A stretch of DNA of 64,000 nucleotides from positions 119,501 through 183,500 of the forward strand of contig JANTQA010000036.1 of assembly GCA_027625915.1 (NCBI GenBank). Direction: 5' to 3'. The notes beneath the pieces are model-generated. The model ran no database searches and was not told where the DNA came from. It saw only the letters and a list, made by a program, of their open reading frames with translations. This document shows positions 1 through 9,884 of this stretch, in pieces (within the stretch, counting starts at the first letter, position 1; every line of letters begins with the position of its first letter). The DNA comes from Anaeramoeba flamelloides (Eukaryota > Metamonada > Anaeramoebidae). The translations under genes were made by a program, and so were the position numbers.

Positions 1-1090
1 ATAAACAGAAAATTTATTAAAATTTTCTATCTATTTCAAAAAGTAAAAAAAAAACCTAGAAAACTTCAAAATAAAATAGAAACCCTCAAGAAAATCTAAT
101 GACATTGCATAGTTTCTATTTTATCATGAAAATGATAATTTTACTTTATATTTTGATTATTTTTCTTCTTCTCTTTTATTTTATTTGATAGTTTATCTTT
201 AATTACTCCTTTCTCTAAATAGATAAAATAAATATTAGAGTAAGTTTAATATTTAAGGTACAAAATATCAACTAAATTTAAGGTACACAAAAAAATCACA
301 ATTTAAAGCACATTTTTTCGAATTATTTGTTCCATATATTATTTTCCTAGAATATGAATTTTGTGCCTTAATTTGAGATTTTTTATGTGCTTTAATTTTC
401 GTTGAAGTTTCCTGTCTAGAAAATAGAAATGACTGTAAATAAAATTTTTATTAATTGATTTAGCATATATTATTACTAATAAAGTACCTTCTTAAAAACA
501 TAAAAAAAAACATTTACTCAACGGAAATTTTGACTCATTAAAATAAGATCATAAACCATTTTTTTTCATACGAATTTCAAAATTTCTTTTTTTTTTTTAA
601 AGATTTATTTTAATATTAATATTTTTTTTGATATTATAAATATTTATAAATAAAATCCATACAAAGAGTTAAGATTTTTCATATTCTAGAATTTAATATT
701 ACCTAAATTTTTCACTAGTTGTGTCATAGTCCATAACAGGAAAACCCCGTAACAAAAGAGATATAAATTCTAAACATCCAGTATTAAAAGAATATGTGTT
801 ATTCCTGAATTAACTTCGTATATTAGGAAAATATTCTCCTAATGAATAATAACACATACTTTTGTTTCAAATTAATAATGAAAAATTTGAAAATATGTAA
901 TAATTTATTTTATAATTGATTGTGAATTTATGTGTAATGTAATTTGTATTAAAATTCTAAAAATTTATTTAATGTGAGAAAGGAGTAATCAAAGAAAAAT
1001 TACTAAATAAAAAAGAGAAGAAGAAAAATAATTAAAACATTAAGTAAAAAAATATTATATCATTTGCATGATCAAATTAAAAATTATCAA
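1..1090. repeat. AT-rich repeat debris with an inverted pair
   Basis: No gene is visible. Positions 1-110 resemble the degenerate array at 62,800-62,990, sharing strings such as AAAATAGAAA and CTCAAAAAAA-like units. Positions about 120-215 are the reverse complement of about 970-1,070, sharing AATTACTCCTTTCTC, so this stretch may be one old inverted-repeat element. A local hairpin lies at 795-855, with TATGTGTTATTC pairing with GAATAATAACACATA. Confidence 0.5.
246..437. mobile_element. Palindromic TACAGTCAG-family MITE, worn copy
   Basis: The two halves are inverted copies of each other, with motifs TTTAAGGTAC, AATTTAAAGCAC, TTTGAGATTTTTT and GTGCTTTAATTTTCG. The right end finishes with GACTGTA, while the left terminal repeat is worn away. 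It is the same family as the clean copy at 1,762-1,962. The family is assigned to Tc1/mariner-like non-autonomous elements because the ends are TA-CAGT. Confidence 0.7.
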
Positions 1091-1154
1091 CGTACTGAAA
1101 CTGGAGGGGTAAAAACCCAATTGTAAGATTATTAATAAATAAGATTCCACAATT

Positions 1155-1644
1155 GTGATTAATAAATTGGTTCTTCAAGACTCGGGAAAGTGGGGGCACT
1201 ATGTACCAGAATTTGTATATTTTTTTACTATTTTAGGAATTTTTTATTTTCATTTTTTCTTTATTACCTTAAGTTTTCTAGGTATTGAGAGATTTGATGA
1301 AAAATTCTCTACAAGAACAATAAATTTCGTAATTTTGATTAACCAGACTAAAGAGTTTTTGAGTATTTTTCCTACCAGGATAACATTTTTATCTACTTTT
1401 TTTTCTGGAATTTTTGCTATTGTTTTTTCCATTTGATTCTGATAAATTTATATCGTTCACAATAACAAATAAAGTGATTTATATTTTCATAATATTGAGT
1501 ATAATAAACACATTTTTTGCATTTTTCTTTTTTTTAAATGTATCATATTCTGATATCTTTTTAAAAATATATGAGTATCTATTTAGTCTGTTCGAAAAAG
1601 TACGAAATTTTAGAAAAGTGGTACTGGATTTAAATTTAAGATAG
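1155..1644 (+). pseudogene. Possible FRAG1/DRAM/Sfk1-like membrane protein remnant
   Basis: Two overlapping reading frames together encode a polytopic membrane segment. Frame one (1,155-1,435) contains DSGKWGHYVPEFVYF followed by hydrophobic spans. Frame two (1,414-1,644) continues with FPFDSDKF and two more hydrophobic spans, ending in LDLNLR. The break falls in a T homopolymer near 1,424-1,429, so a one-base indel would explain the shift. SDSG-x-PE-x-VF-like motifs followed by TM helices recall the FRAG1/DRAM/Sfk1 family, but that is a weak motif-level resemblance. A splice acceptor-like TTCTTCAAG ends at 1,179, so an upstream exon may be missing. It could also be an unrelated membrane protein or chance. 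Confidence 0.35.
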
Positions 1645-1761
1645 TTTTTTATTTTAAAGTTAAAGTTTTCATTTTTAATAATTATAAAATATTCTTATAT
1701 TTTCCAACTTTGATTGTTTTTTAAAATATTAAAGTATTGTTTTTTATCTTAATTTTTACTT

Positions 1762-1962
1762 TACAGTCAGTTTCATTTTTAAGACACAAACTTTCAACGA
1801 AATTTAAGGCACAAAAAAAATCTCAAATTAAGGTACAAAATTCAAATTCTAGTAAAATAATTTGTGAAAATTAAAATTCCAAAAAATGTGCTTTAATTTG
1901 AGATTTTTTTTGTGCCTTAAATTTCGTTGAAAATTTGTGTCTTAAAAGTGAAACTGACTGTA
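1762..1962. mobile_element. TACAGTCAG-family palindromic MITE, best copy
   Basis: This is a full-length copy of about 200 bp that is close to a perfect palindrome. It opens TACAGTCAGTTTCA and closes with GACTGTA. The arms repeat CTTTCAACGAAATTTAAG and AAATCTCAAATTAAG in inverted order around a short centre near 1,862. The TA at each end matches the target duplication of Tc1/mariner elements and CAGT matches their usual terminus. There is no coding capacity, so it would depend on a transposase in trans. Confidence 0.85.
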
Positions 1963-3245
1963 TTAATATTTTTTGTTTTCCAAATATTTATTTCTTAGTT
2001 TCGATTATGGTTAAATTTAATAATTTTAGCTATTTTTTATTAAAATTCTAAAAATTTTTGAAAATTAAATTTTATTTTTAATAATTATATCAGTTCATGA
2101 TTTTTTTTTGAAAAAAAATTGAAAACTTTTCAAGATCTAATTATGAATAAAAGTGTATGAATTTCCATATTGATTTCATTCTTCTGGTCATTTTTATATT
2201 TCATTGGAATTCTTTTAAAGAAATTCTTATAAACATTATTTTCTAATTTCTTTACTTTTGCAAGAATTTTTGGATATTTAAAAAACTTTTTTGGATATAT
2301 TTCTAAGCCCAATTATAGTATTTTTGGATTGAAATTAAAAGAAAAATACATGAAACCAAAAATAGATAATTTTAAACAAGTTAATTTATCTAAGAGTTAT
2401 TAGATATTAAAAACAAATTAATAAATAAATGATTTAAAAAAAATAAATTGAGATTAAAAATCTTAAATTGGGATCTAAACTCATTTAAAAATAACAGGGA
2501 ACAAAAAAAATCAAGAATTATTCATAATTGAATCAAATTAATTGTAATATCATTTTAAAATATAATAAACTCTTTAAAACATAAAAAAAACACACTCATT
2601 TGAATATTTAAAACTCATTAAAACAAAACAATAAAAAATTAAAATTAAATATTTTAAAAATAGGTTTATCCTTTTATATGAAATGAGAAATCTCGTTTTG
2701 TAAATTGTATTAAAAAAAAATTATCAAATGAATAAAAACTTTTGAACACCTTAAATTGGTGAAAAGTTCTTTACATGTTATTGATATCTTTTTATATATC
2801 AAACTTTTGTTCTTTAAAGTTTTATTTTTATGGATAAAGTCACAATTCATCTGGTTCTTTTGTTGGGATTGTTTTTTTTTTTTTTTTTTTTACTAATATT
2901 TTCTCTTTTATTTGTTACATACATCAATTCAATAATGGTATTTCAAAATTCCTATATCTAGTTCATTCGAAATCAAACTTAAACTGTTTTCGTTTTTATA
3001 TTGGTCGATTATTTCAAAAATGTTTTCTTCTTATCTTCTTTTTTTAATTTTACAAAAGTTCAATATCCATTAATAAAAAAGCAAAAAACGAAAAAAATGA
3101 ATCACTAAAATCACCAATAATTAATTATCTTATGATCAATCACATTCAATTTTATAGATTATTTGAGAGTTATGCCCTTTTGTTTACAAAAGAATTTTGT
3201 TGAAATTTTTTGAAAACAGTGTAATTATTTTTAAATTCGATGTAA
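1963..3245. other. AT-rich intergenic DNA with one dispersed repeat
   Basis: No gene is recognised. Positions about 2,505-2,720 have a direct copy at about 49,340-49,560, sharing ATAATTGAATCAAATTAATT and TTAAAACTCATTAAAACAAA, so this is a dispersed repeat of about 215 bp with no visible terminal repeats. A 60-codon frame at 2,130-2,312 (-) has no recognisable motif and is probably chance. Confidence 0.5.
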
Positions 3246-3448
3246 TATAGTCAGTTCTACTTTTAAGGCACGAAATTCAACCAAAATTAAGGCATAAAAA
3301 ATAATCTCAAATTAAGGCACAATTTTTGGAATTCTAGTAAAATTAATTGTGTAACAAAAAATTCCAAAAAATGTGTAACAAATTGAGATTTTTGAATATG
3401 CCTTAAATGTCCTTGAAATTTTGTGCCTTAAAAGTGGAACTGGCGGTA
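3246..3448. mobile_element. TACAGTCAG-family MITE
   Basis: This copy of about 200 bp has both ends readable: TATAGTCAGTTCTAC on the left and AAGTGGAACTGGCGGTA on the right. The inner inverted motifs of the family (AATCTCAAATTAAGGCAC and its complement) are present. It has diverged from the 1,762 copy by scattered substitutions. Confidence 0.8.
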
Positions 3449-3449
3449 A

Positions 3450-4790
3450 TTAAAGAAGCTAAGGATTGAAAAAATAATTGATTATTATTTTAAGAAGAAT
3501 AGTTACATTCATTAAAATTTTAAAGTCATTTATAAATTATACTCAGAGATTGTGTTTTTTTTTTAATATAAAAATTGCTTTTTCAAAATAAAATTTTCTT
3601 AAAATATCTTGGGATTTTGTTATTATTATCCTAAAAATTCAAAATCAATTTTTTTCTTTTAACAGAAATGATTTAGATTGTTAAAAAGATTTCTGTAAAA
3701 AAGACCAAACAATTTGTTTAAAATATTTTATTTTGAAAAATCAATTTTTATATAAACCCCATTCAAAAAATTTGGAAACACCCAAAATAAAAAATAGGCA
3801 AAATAAAACACAATTTATTAAATATTTCCAAACCTAAAATAAAACCATATCTAAGTAATCCAGTATTAATAGTTTTATAAGTAATCATATTCATCCTAAA
3901 TAAAAGAAAAAAATATAAAACGAAAAAAAAATAATTGATGTGTCCAAAAATAATGATAAAGAGGGAGAACTAAAAAATGTATCAGTAAATTTGTTAACAT
4001 ATTACCTATAATTGTTGATCGATCAAATAATAAGATAACATGGACTCAGTATATGTGGATTTTCCAATTTAACAAACTCAACACTAACCTTCTATTAACC
4101 ATCGAAAAAAATTTCCACGGATCTAACCCAACAGATTACATAACTGGGAAAAAGGAATTGAAAACAAAACAAATAAGATAAAAATGAGATTGTTTGTAAA
4201 ATTGAAATTATTTCCAAATTGAACGTAAAGAGTAGTCTTGATATTCTTTCAACAGTTTAAATTGTGTCGATTTTTTTGGAATTTAGTTTAAAAACAAAAA
4301 CAACTTTTTTTGAAACCTTTTTGGAATAAAAATTTTAAGCTAAATAGATCTTAATTGAGAAACTTTTGTTAAGCTTTTATCAAATTTAGATTTGTTTATT
4401 TAATCACATATACTTCAATTAGTTTTAAATACTGATATTTGAATTGAAATATTTATTATTAAAAATAATAACAAAATAAAAAAATATCAAATGAAATCAA
4501 TACTTTCCAACATAAAACTCAAAAATATTTTTTTCCCATTTTTCAAGAATTAACTTAATTGCTAATCAAAAATAATTGATGAACTTTATTGTGCTTTAAT
4601 TTTGAAAACATGAAGACTTTTGGATTTCAAAAAATAAAGACTTCAAATTAATAAATTGTTTTTATGAGGTTAAACTCATTTATTTCATAAATCTAAACAC
4701 AAATTAGAAAAAAACAATTATTTTTCAAGATTTCAACATAATTTTCATTTTATTTTCAAAAATTACTATTCCCTTAAAGAAAATAAATAA
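3450..4790 (+). mobile_element. About 1.2-kb dispersed element, copy 1 (interrupted)
   Basis: This region aligns in two blocks (about 3,540-3,750 and 4,295-4,790) with the element at 9,885-11,180. Shared strings include AGACCAAACAATTTGTTT-like and TACTTTCCAACATAAAAC. The gap between the blocks is exactly the 3,753-4,290 insertion. No open reading frame survives. The family has an AAGGGACTAGTC-like terminus in its better copies and is otherwise unclassified. Confidence 0.6.
3753..4290. mobile_element. Tc1/mariner-like MITE, CCCCATTC-TIR family, copy 1
   Basis: The left end reads TAAACCCCATTCAAAAAATT and the right end is its inverted partner, TTTTTTTGGAATTTAGTTTA. It has an internal GATCGATCAA near 4,017. 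It interrupts the 1.2-kb element that runs uninterrupted at about 10,540, which gives an empty site. A longer relative is at 39,014-39,714. There is no coding capacity. Confidence 0.75.
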
Positions 4791-5057
4791 AAAAGATCAC
4801 GAAAAATAAAATAAATAAATCAAAATAAAGGGGAAAATTAGAATAAATTGAAAATTAAAATTCAATCCTAATGTATAGGTAATAAAAAAACAACAATGAA
4901 AATCCCGTGAATCATGTTAAATGGGTAATCTTAAGTATATAAATGAATGAATTGAAATAAAATTATGGTTCAAATAATGAGCATTATCATTTATCATTAT
5001 CGTTATCATTCCATTTCGATTTCTTTTGTTTTATTTTGTTTGATGATTTGTTATTTT
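4791..5057. other. 3' flank of the ankyrin-BTB gene
   Basis: AT-rich sequence just downstream of the ankyrin-BTB stop codon (transcription runs leftwards). It contains ATTATCATTTATCATTATCGTTATC-type short repeats around 4,980-5,010. No terminator or further gene is seen. Confidence 0.4.
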
Positions 5058-5311
5058 TTATAATTTTGATAATTGTTGAGAGAAATTAAATAAATTAGAA
5101 ATAAATAAGAGTGGATTTGTTTGGTAGAAACCAGAAACATCATTTTCTAAATAGAAATTGATTAAATTATTGAGATTATTTTGATTAAAAGTTTTTAAAA
5201 TACTTTTTGCTTTTGTAGTTGTTAAAATTAATGGCTCTGATGATTTTTGAAAGGTATTTTTTGTTTTTGGTTTATTATTAATAATAATGTTGTTGTTATT
5301 ACTACTACTAC

Positions 5312-5378
<67 letters not shown>

Positions 5379-5412
5379 TCCGTTGTTTTTGTTTTTGTTA
5401 TTATTATTATTA

Positions 5413-5445
<33 letters not shown>

Positions 5446-6746
5446 GTATTTTCCTAGTTGTTATTGTCATTATTTTTGTTTTTGTTTTTGTTATTGTTAT
5501 TGTTGTTAGTGTTTTTGTTTTCATTATCAAAAGTAAAAGTAAATGGAGTTAAATTTAAATTATAAAATTCTAAGAGGAAAAATGGATAAAATTCAGGAAT
5601 TGAAGAGAAATAATCAGTAACTTGATTGTTTGATAGTTTTGCTTTTCCGTTCACCCTTTCTTTTTTTATTTCTTTTTCCTTTTCCTTTTCCTTTTTCTTT
5701 TCCTTTTCTTTTCCTTTTCTTTTTCCTTTTCTTTTATTATTTCCTTTCCTTTTACCTTTTCTTTTTCCTTTTCTTTTTCCATATCCTTTTTTTTTTTCCT
5801 TTTCATATTCTTTTTGGAAAGAAAAAGTCTGAAAAATCAGATCTCGAAATAAATTTGATCTTAAACAAAGAATAAATTTATTAATTCGTATTGATTTGAT
5901 TTTAAAATCATCATTTTTATTTTCATTCTTCTTCTTCTTCTTTTTCTTTGTCTTCTTTTTAATTTTTAGGTTGATTTGAAATATTTTTTTTTCATAATTT
6001 TCATATTTATTGATATAATTTTGGAAATCATTTAATAATTTTTCATTTGAAAATAAAAGTTGTTTATCAAATTGGATTAGATTTAATAATTTGAAAATTA
6101 CAAGAATTCTTTGCTTTTCTTTGAAATTCAAAGAAATAGGGCAATATAACCATTTTAAAAATAATTGTTTTTGCTTTTTATTTAATTCATTTTTGAATTC
6201 ATTTTTGATTGTTTTCCATTCTTTGCCAATTCTCATCAAGATTATTTCTTCTTCTGCAATTAATTTATTTGGGAAATTATTTGATTTTTCATCATTATTA
6301 TTGAAATAAGAAGAATAAGAGGAAGACGATGAAGAAAAAGATGATGAGGAAGAAGAAGAAAAAGAAGATGTTGAAATAAATTGATTATAATAATTTTTAA
6401 AATCTTGGATTAAAATTTCATTTGGATTTAAAAAATCTATTACACTTTTTTTTGAATGTAGATTTTTGAAATTTAATAAAAAATTTCTTTTTGAAATAAT
6501 TTCTTGATCTGTTTTTTCATTATTAGCAAATAATAAATAAAAAAGAATTTCAAGTTGATTATGAAAAATGGCTGTATGGAAAATTGTGTTTTCCTCTTGG
6601 TTATTTGAAATATTTATTCCATGTAAATATGGTTGGTATATTAAGGGTATTTTTTCAATTTGAATTAATTCTTGGAATAATTGTAAATACCCTTCTTGGC
6701 TGATTTGGGTAACTTTTTTTGAAAAATGAGATTTCTTTTGATTAAA
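5058..6746 (-). pseudogene. Ankyrin-BTB protein, probably broken
   Basis: One frame stays open from 6,746 down to a TAA at 5,058-5,060, about 560 codons, apart from a single in-frame TAG at 5,454-5,456 inside the Asn tract. In order it shows ankyrin-like sequence (EENTIFHTAIFHNQLEILFY, about 6,640-6,540), a long Ser tract (6,380-6,305), a linker, a BTB core (IRINKFILCLRSNLFRDL, about 5,900-5,840), a Lys/Arg-Gly insertion, the BTB continuation NQVTDYFSSIPEFYPFFLLE, a poly-Asn tract encoded by an ATT microsatellite, and a C-terminus ending SQQLSKL. BTB proteins of this type usually act in protein-protein contacts, often as ubiquitin-ligase adaptors. There is no ATG in frame: coding-like sequence continues upstream (6,747-6,830) in another frame. 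A decayed paralogue lies at 14,430-15,450. The single stop could be allelic or an assembly error. Confidence 0.7.
5299..5526. repeat. ATT/TTG trinucleotide microsatellite inside the BTB gene
   Basis: ACT, ATT, GTT and related triplets run for about 220 bp with interruptions. On the minus strand, in the BTB gene frame, they read as Ser4 and long poly-Asn with Lys/Asp/Gly breaks, so the repeat is translated rather than intergenic. Frames on the plus strand are shadows. Confidence 0.9.
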
Positions 6747-6842
6747 TTATCTATTTTTTTTTGATCTTTTTTAATAATATTATTCCATTTAATATTTAAA
6801 TTGGACAATAGATTTATTGCTTTTTAAGGATTGTATAAATTC
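6747..6842 (-). pseudogene. Frame-shifted link between LRR and ankyrin-BTB parts
   Basis: Read on the minus strand this gap holds coding-like sequence in two other frames: EFIQSLKSNKSIVQFKY just after the LRR stop, and INLLSNLNIKWNNIIKKDQK overlapping it. The second runs into the ankyrin frame by a shift near 6,735-6,750. With no ATG and less than 100 bp between the LRR stop and the ankyrin frame, the two parts may once have been one LRR-ankyrin-BTB gene, or two genes fused by deletion. Confidence 0.4.
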
Positions 6843-7752
6843 TTAAATATTTATTTCGTGATCTTCTTTATTATAAGATTCTCTTCTATTCTCAAACAGA
6901 TCCGAGTGGGTTAATGGTTGGTTGTCCTTTAGGGCTTCACTAAAAGCTTTAATTACATTAGATCCTATTTGATTATGAGAAAGGTCCAAGTTGGAAAGGG
7001 TTTGGTTTGTCTTTAAGTCATGACATAGGTATTTGGCACCCGTTGATCCAATTTGATTAGAAGAAAGATTCAATTCGGTAAGGGTTTGGTTTACTTTGAG
7101 AGCTTCACCTAGCGCTTCCATTCTCTCGTCTCCAATTCCATTCTCATAAAGATCAAACTTGGTAAGGGTTTGGTTTACTTTTAGGGCTTCACTAAAAGAT
7201 TTCATTGCCTTGGATCCAATTTCATATAAGAAAGATCCAACTGGGTAAGGGTTTGGTTGACTTTTAAAGATTCACATAAATCTTCTATTTCCTCGTCTCC
7301 AATTCCATTACTTGAAAGACTCAAGTTGGTAAGGGTTTGGTTGAATTTTAAATATTTACTTAAAGCTTGCATTCCCTCGGCTCCAATTCCATTCTTAGAA
7401 AGACTCAATTCGGTAATAGTTTGGTTTACTTTTAAGGCTTCACTTAAAGCTTGCATTCCATCGGATCCAATTTGATTCTCCTCAAGAAACAAGTGGGTAA
7501 GAGCTTGGTTGACTTTTAGGGCTTCACTTAAAGCTTTCATTGCCTTGGATCCAATTGGGTTATCAGAAAGATCCAAGTGGGTAAGGGTTTGGTTGACTTT
7601 TAGGGCTTCACTTAAAGCTTGCATTCTATCGGATCCAATTTGCTGATCAAAAAGATCCAGTGGGTAAGGGTTTGATCATTTAAGATTAACCTTTGCAAAT
7701 TGTTTTTGAATTCTTCATCATGGAATTGGTCTTTTTGCTTACTTAGGTCCAT
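6843..7752 (-). pseudogene. 28-residue LRR (NLRC3/RNH1-type) gene with two frameshifts
   Basis: The ATG at 7,752-7,750 begins MDLSKQKDQFHDEEFKNN, followed by about ten LRRs of 28 residues (84-bp period) with consensus ALSEALKVNQTLTHLDLSDN-x-IGS-x-x-M. The reading needs two shifts. Near 7,658-7,660 one A is missing from AGATCCAAGTGGG, compared with sister repeats such as the one at 7,570. Near 7,222-7,226 one base is missing where sister repeats would read YNEIGSKAM. The last frame ends SYNKEDHEINI at 6,843. LRRs of this class form horseshoe binding scaffolds; no NACHT or kinase domain is visible. Either a young pseudogene or homopolymer assembly errors would explain the shifts. Confidence 0.8.
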
Positions 7753-8300
7753 TTATAATTTCAAGCAGTTGGGCAATTCAAAATACCAAAAGACAACTTT
7801 ATTTTTTGTCTTTTGGTTTTGTTGTTATTTTTTGTTAAGATTTGGTTCTTATTTGCTTGTTCAAAAACGAAAAATTCAGTTTTTTTTTAAAATTAGAAGA
7901 AAAAAAGAAAAAAATGAAAAAAAGGGTAAATTTCAAAAGGTGTTGTTCAGTCAACTATTTTTTCAGAAGCGGTTATGTGTTTTTATCAGTGTTTGGCCCT
8001 TGTGATCTCAAAAAGTTTTATTCAGCAAGATTTAAGAAGGATGGAATGTCACAATGTTTTTTCCAAATTTTTCACTTCTTATTTCTGTGATTTGTCTGGT
8101 ATCTATGATTTCGTGTGACTAAATACTGAAAAAGAATATTGGTATCAAAATTAACAGTATGAGAAAATTTCGTTCGAGAAAAATTTTCGAAACCCTTACA
8201 CATTGAAGGCAATTTTCTATTTTATTTTTTATAGATTTTCTTCCAAGTTTGATAAGGTTCTAAAAAATTGTTTTTAAAGCTCAATAAGGTTTTGGTGTTC
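7753..8300. other. Upstream flank of the LRR gene
   Basis: AT-rich with runs of A. A block at 7,700-8,090 has slightly more G/C, but the plus-strand frames in it show no family motif. A promoter for the leftward LRR gene would lie here, but I see no diagnostic element. Confidence 0.35.
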
Positions 8301-8540
8301 TACTGATAAATTCAAATAAATTTAATAAAATTTTAAGTTCTATTCCATGTTTTGTAATCTCAAAGAAACACAACTTTTAAAACAACACAACAAAAAGAAT
8401 CTTTTGAAGGAAGAACTAATTTTATAAAGTTTCTTCACATTTAAACCAATAGAATGCTTTATTCATAGCTAGAGTAAAAAAAATTTGAAAAAGGAAAATG
8501 AAGTAAAAAATTGTCAGATAATTTTTTGAATTTATCAGTT
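8301..8540. mobile_element. MITE with TACTGATAAATTC ends, copy 1
   Basis: About 240 bp. The left end is TACTGATAAATTCAAATAAA and the right end carries the inverted TTGAATTTATCAG. The other copy is at 52,295-52,519, inverted with respect to this one, sharing GAACTAATTTTA and TGATTCTTTT-like internal strings. The ends at TA again suggest a Tc1/mariner-type origin. Confidence 0.7.
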
Positions 8541-9373
8541 GACACTACAAGAGAAATTATTCAATTTTTTATAATGTTAACAATTGTAGATTAAAAGTAA
8601 AACACAATTTTTAATTATGAACCTTAATATCTTCATAGAAACTTCAAAATGAAAAATTCAATTCATTTGAAAGCAGAAACTTATGAACTTTAAGGGACTA
8701 GTCTATATTAAATTTTTTTAGGTAAATTTAATCGAGATTTAGAATTTTTTTTGCCAATTACTTAGATTTGAAATCAAAGTAAAAAACTTCTTAGTATATT
8801 AATGGAATCTTTCTAAATGAAATTCATTAAATTTAGTTATTGTTTTTATAGAAATAAAAAATTTTTACTTTTTTTCACTTTTTTGAAAATTGCTTTTTTA
8901 TAACTTTTGGCAAAAATACAAAAAATAAAAAAAAATATGAGCACGAAAGCAAAACCTTGATATGTTTGCGAAAGGCGTACAAGAAATAGTTTGAAAAATA
9001 AACCTGAAAGGGTTTTTTTGGATTTGCATGAAAAAATAGTTTGATTCGAAAAAAATATACAACATATACTTTACTCTTAATAAAAGATTTTCTTTCTTTT
9101 CTTGTACCATTCTTTTTTTTCATGAATCTACTTTTTGATTTTCCACTCTTTAGTTTTTGTTGACTTTGAAGTTTTTAAAAGTATTCCCAAATTATCATTC
9201 CAAAAGTTTTTGTTAGGGTCAAAAAAAATCAGAGAAAAGAATAAGAACTATTTTTTTAAAAAGTAATTATTGATAAAACAAATTGAGTTCTTAATAGAGT
9301 CAAGTTGGATGAATAGAAGTGAAAGAGAAAATATTCACTAGTTTTAAATTATTTTTTCGTTTTTCAAAATGAG
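8541..9373. other. AT-rich intergenic DNA with a shared terminus motif
   Basis: Positions 8,692-8,790 (AAGGGACTAGTCTATATT, then TTTTTTTTGCCAATTACTT) match 51,690-51,775 in direct orientation. The AAGGGACTAGTC string is the same terminus seen on the 1.2-kb element at 9,885. Minus-strand frames at 8,875-9,123 show no known motif and are probably chance. Confidence 0.45.
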
Positions 9374-9804
9374 AATAACTGTGTGGAAAAAAAGTGAAAC
9401 TGGAAAAAAAGTGAAACAGGTTTTTAATTGGGAACATTAATAGAACCTGAAAATGAAAAGTAAGATCAATGAAAAAAAGAATAAATAAATTAATAAAGAC
9501 AAAATGAAGTATTCGCCACAATAACAGTTTACTAAATACTATCTTTTGGTATCGGCTTTTCTTTGATTGATCAATTATTAAAAATTTGTTCAAAAAATTG
9601 ACTATTTTTGAGATCTCCAAAACCACAACCTGAATTTCGATAAATCAAGTAGATTTAAATTGTATTTGTTGGGTTGATTGAAAATAATATAATGAGTTAT
9701 TATTTGAAGTTAAATGGTTTCTTCTTTTTATTGATTTTACTTTTCATTTTCAGTAATGTTCCCAATTAAAAACTGTGTTTCACTTTTTTTCCACAACAGT
9801 ATAT
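9374..9804. mobile_element. MITE with about 90-bp inverted ends
   Basis: The left arm reads TGTGTGGAAAAAAAGTGAAAC, then TTTTTAATTGGGAACATTA and GAAAATGAAAAGTAAGATCA. The right arm (9,715-9,801) holds the inverted set, including TAATGTTCCCAATTAAAAA and GTTTCACTTTTTTTCCACA. The left arm has an extra 17-bp duplication of GGAAAAAAAGTGAAAC. The flanks are TA-like. No protein is encoded; the 108-codon minus frame inside is non-conserved. Confidence 0.75.
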
Positions 9805-9884
9805 ATTATTTTTAAGAAAATAATTAAATCTAAAATTAATCAAAAAATTCTCATCCTTTCAGATATTTTTTTTTAAAAAAAATT

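Noticed and set aside
5228-5552. Poly-Ile frames on both strands
   Set aside because: They are other frames of an ATT microsatellite that is translated as poly-Asn in the BTB gene frame.
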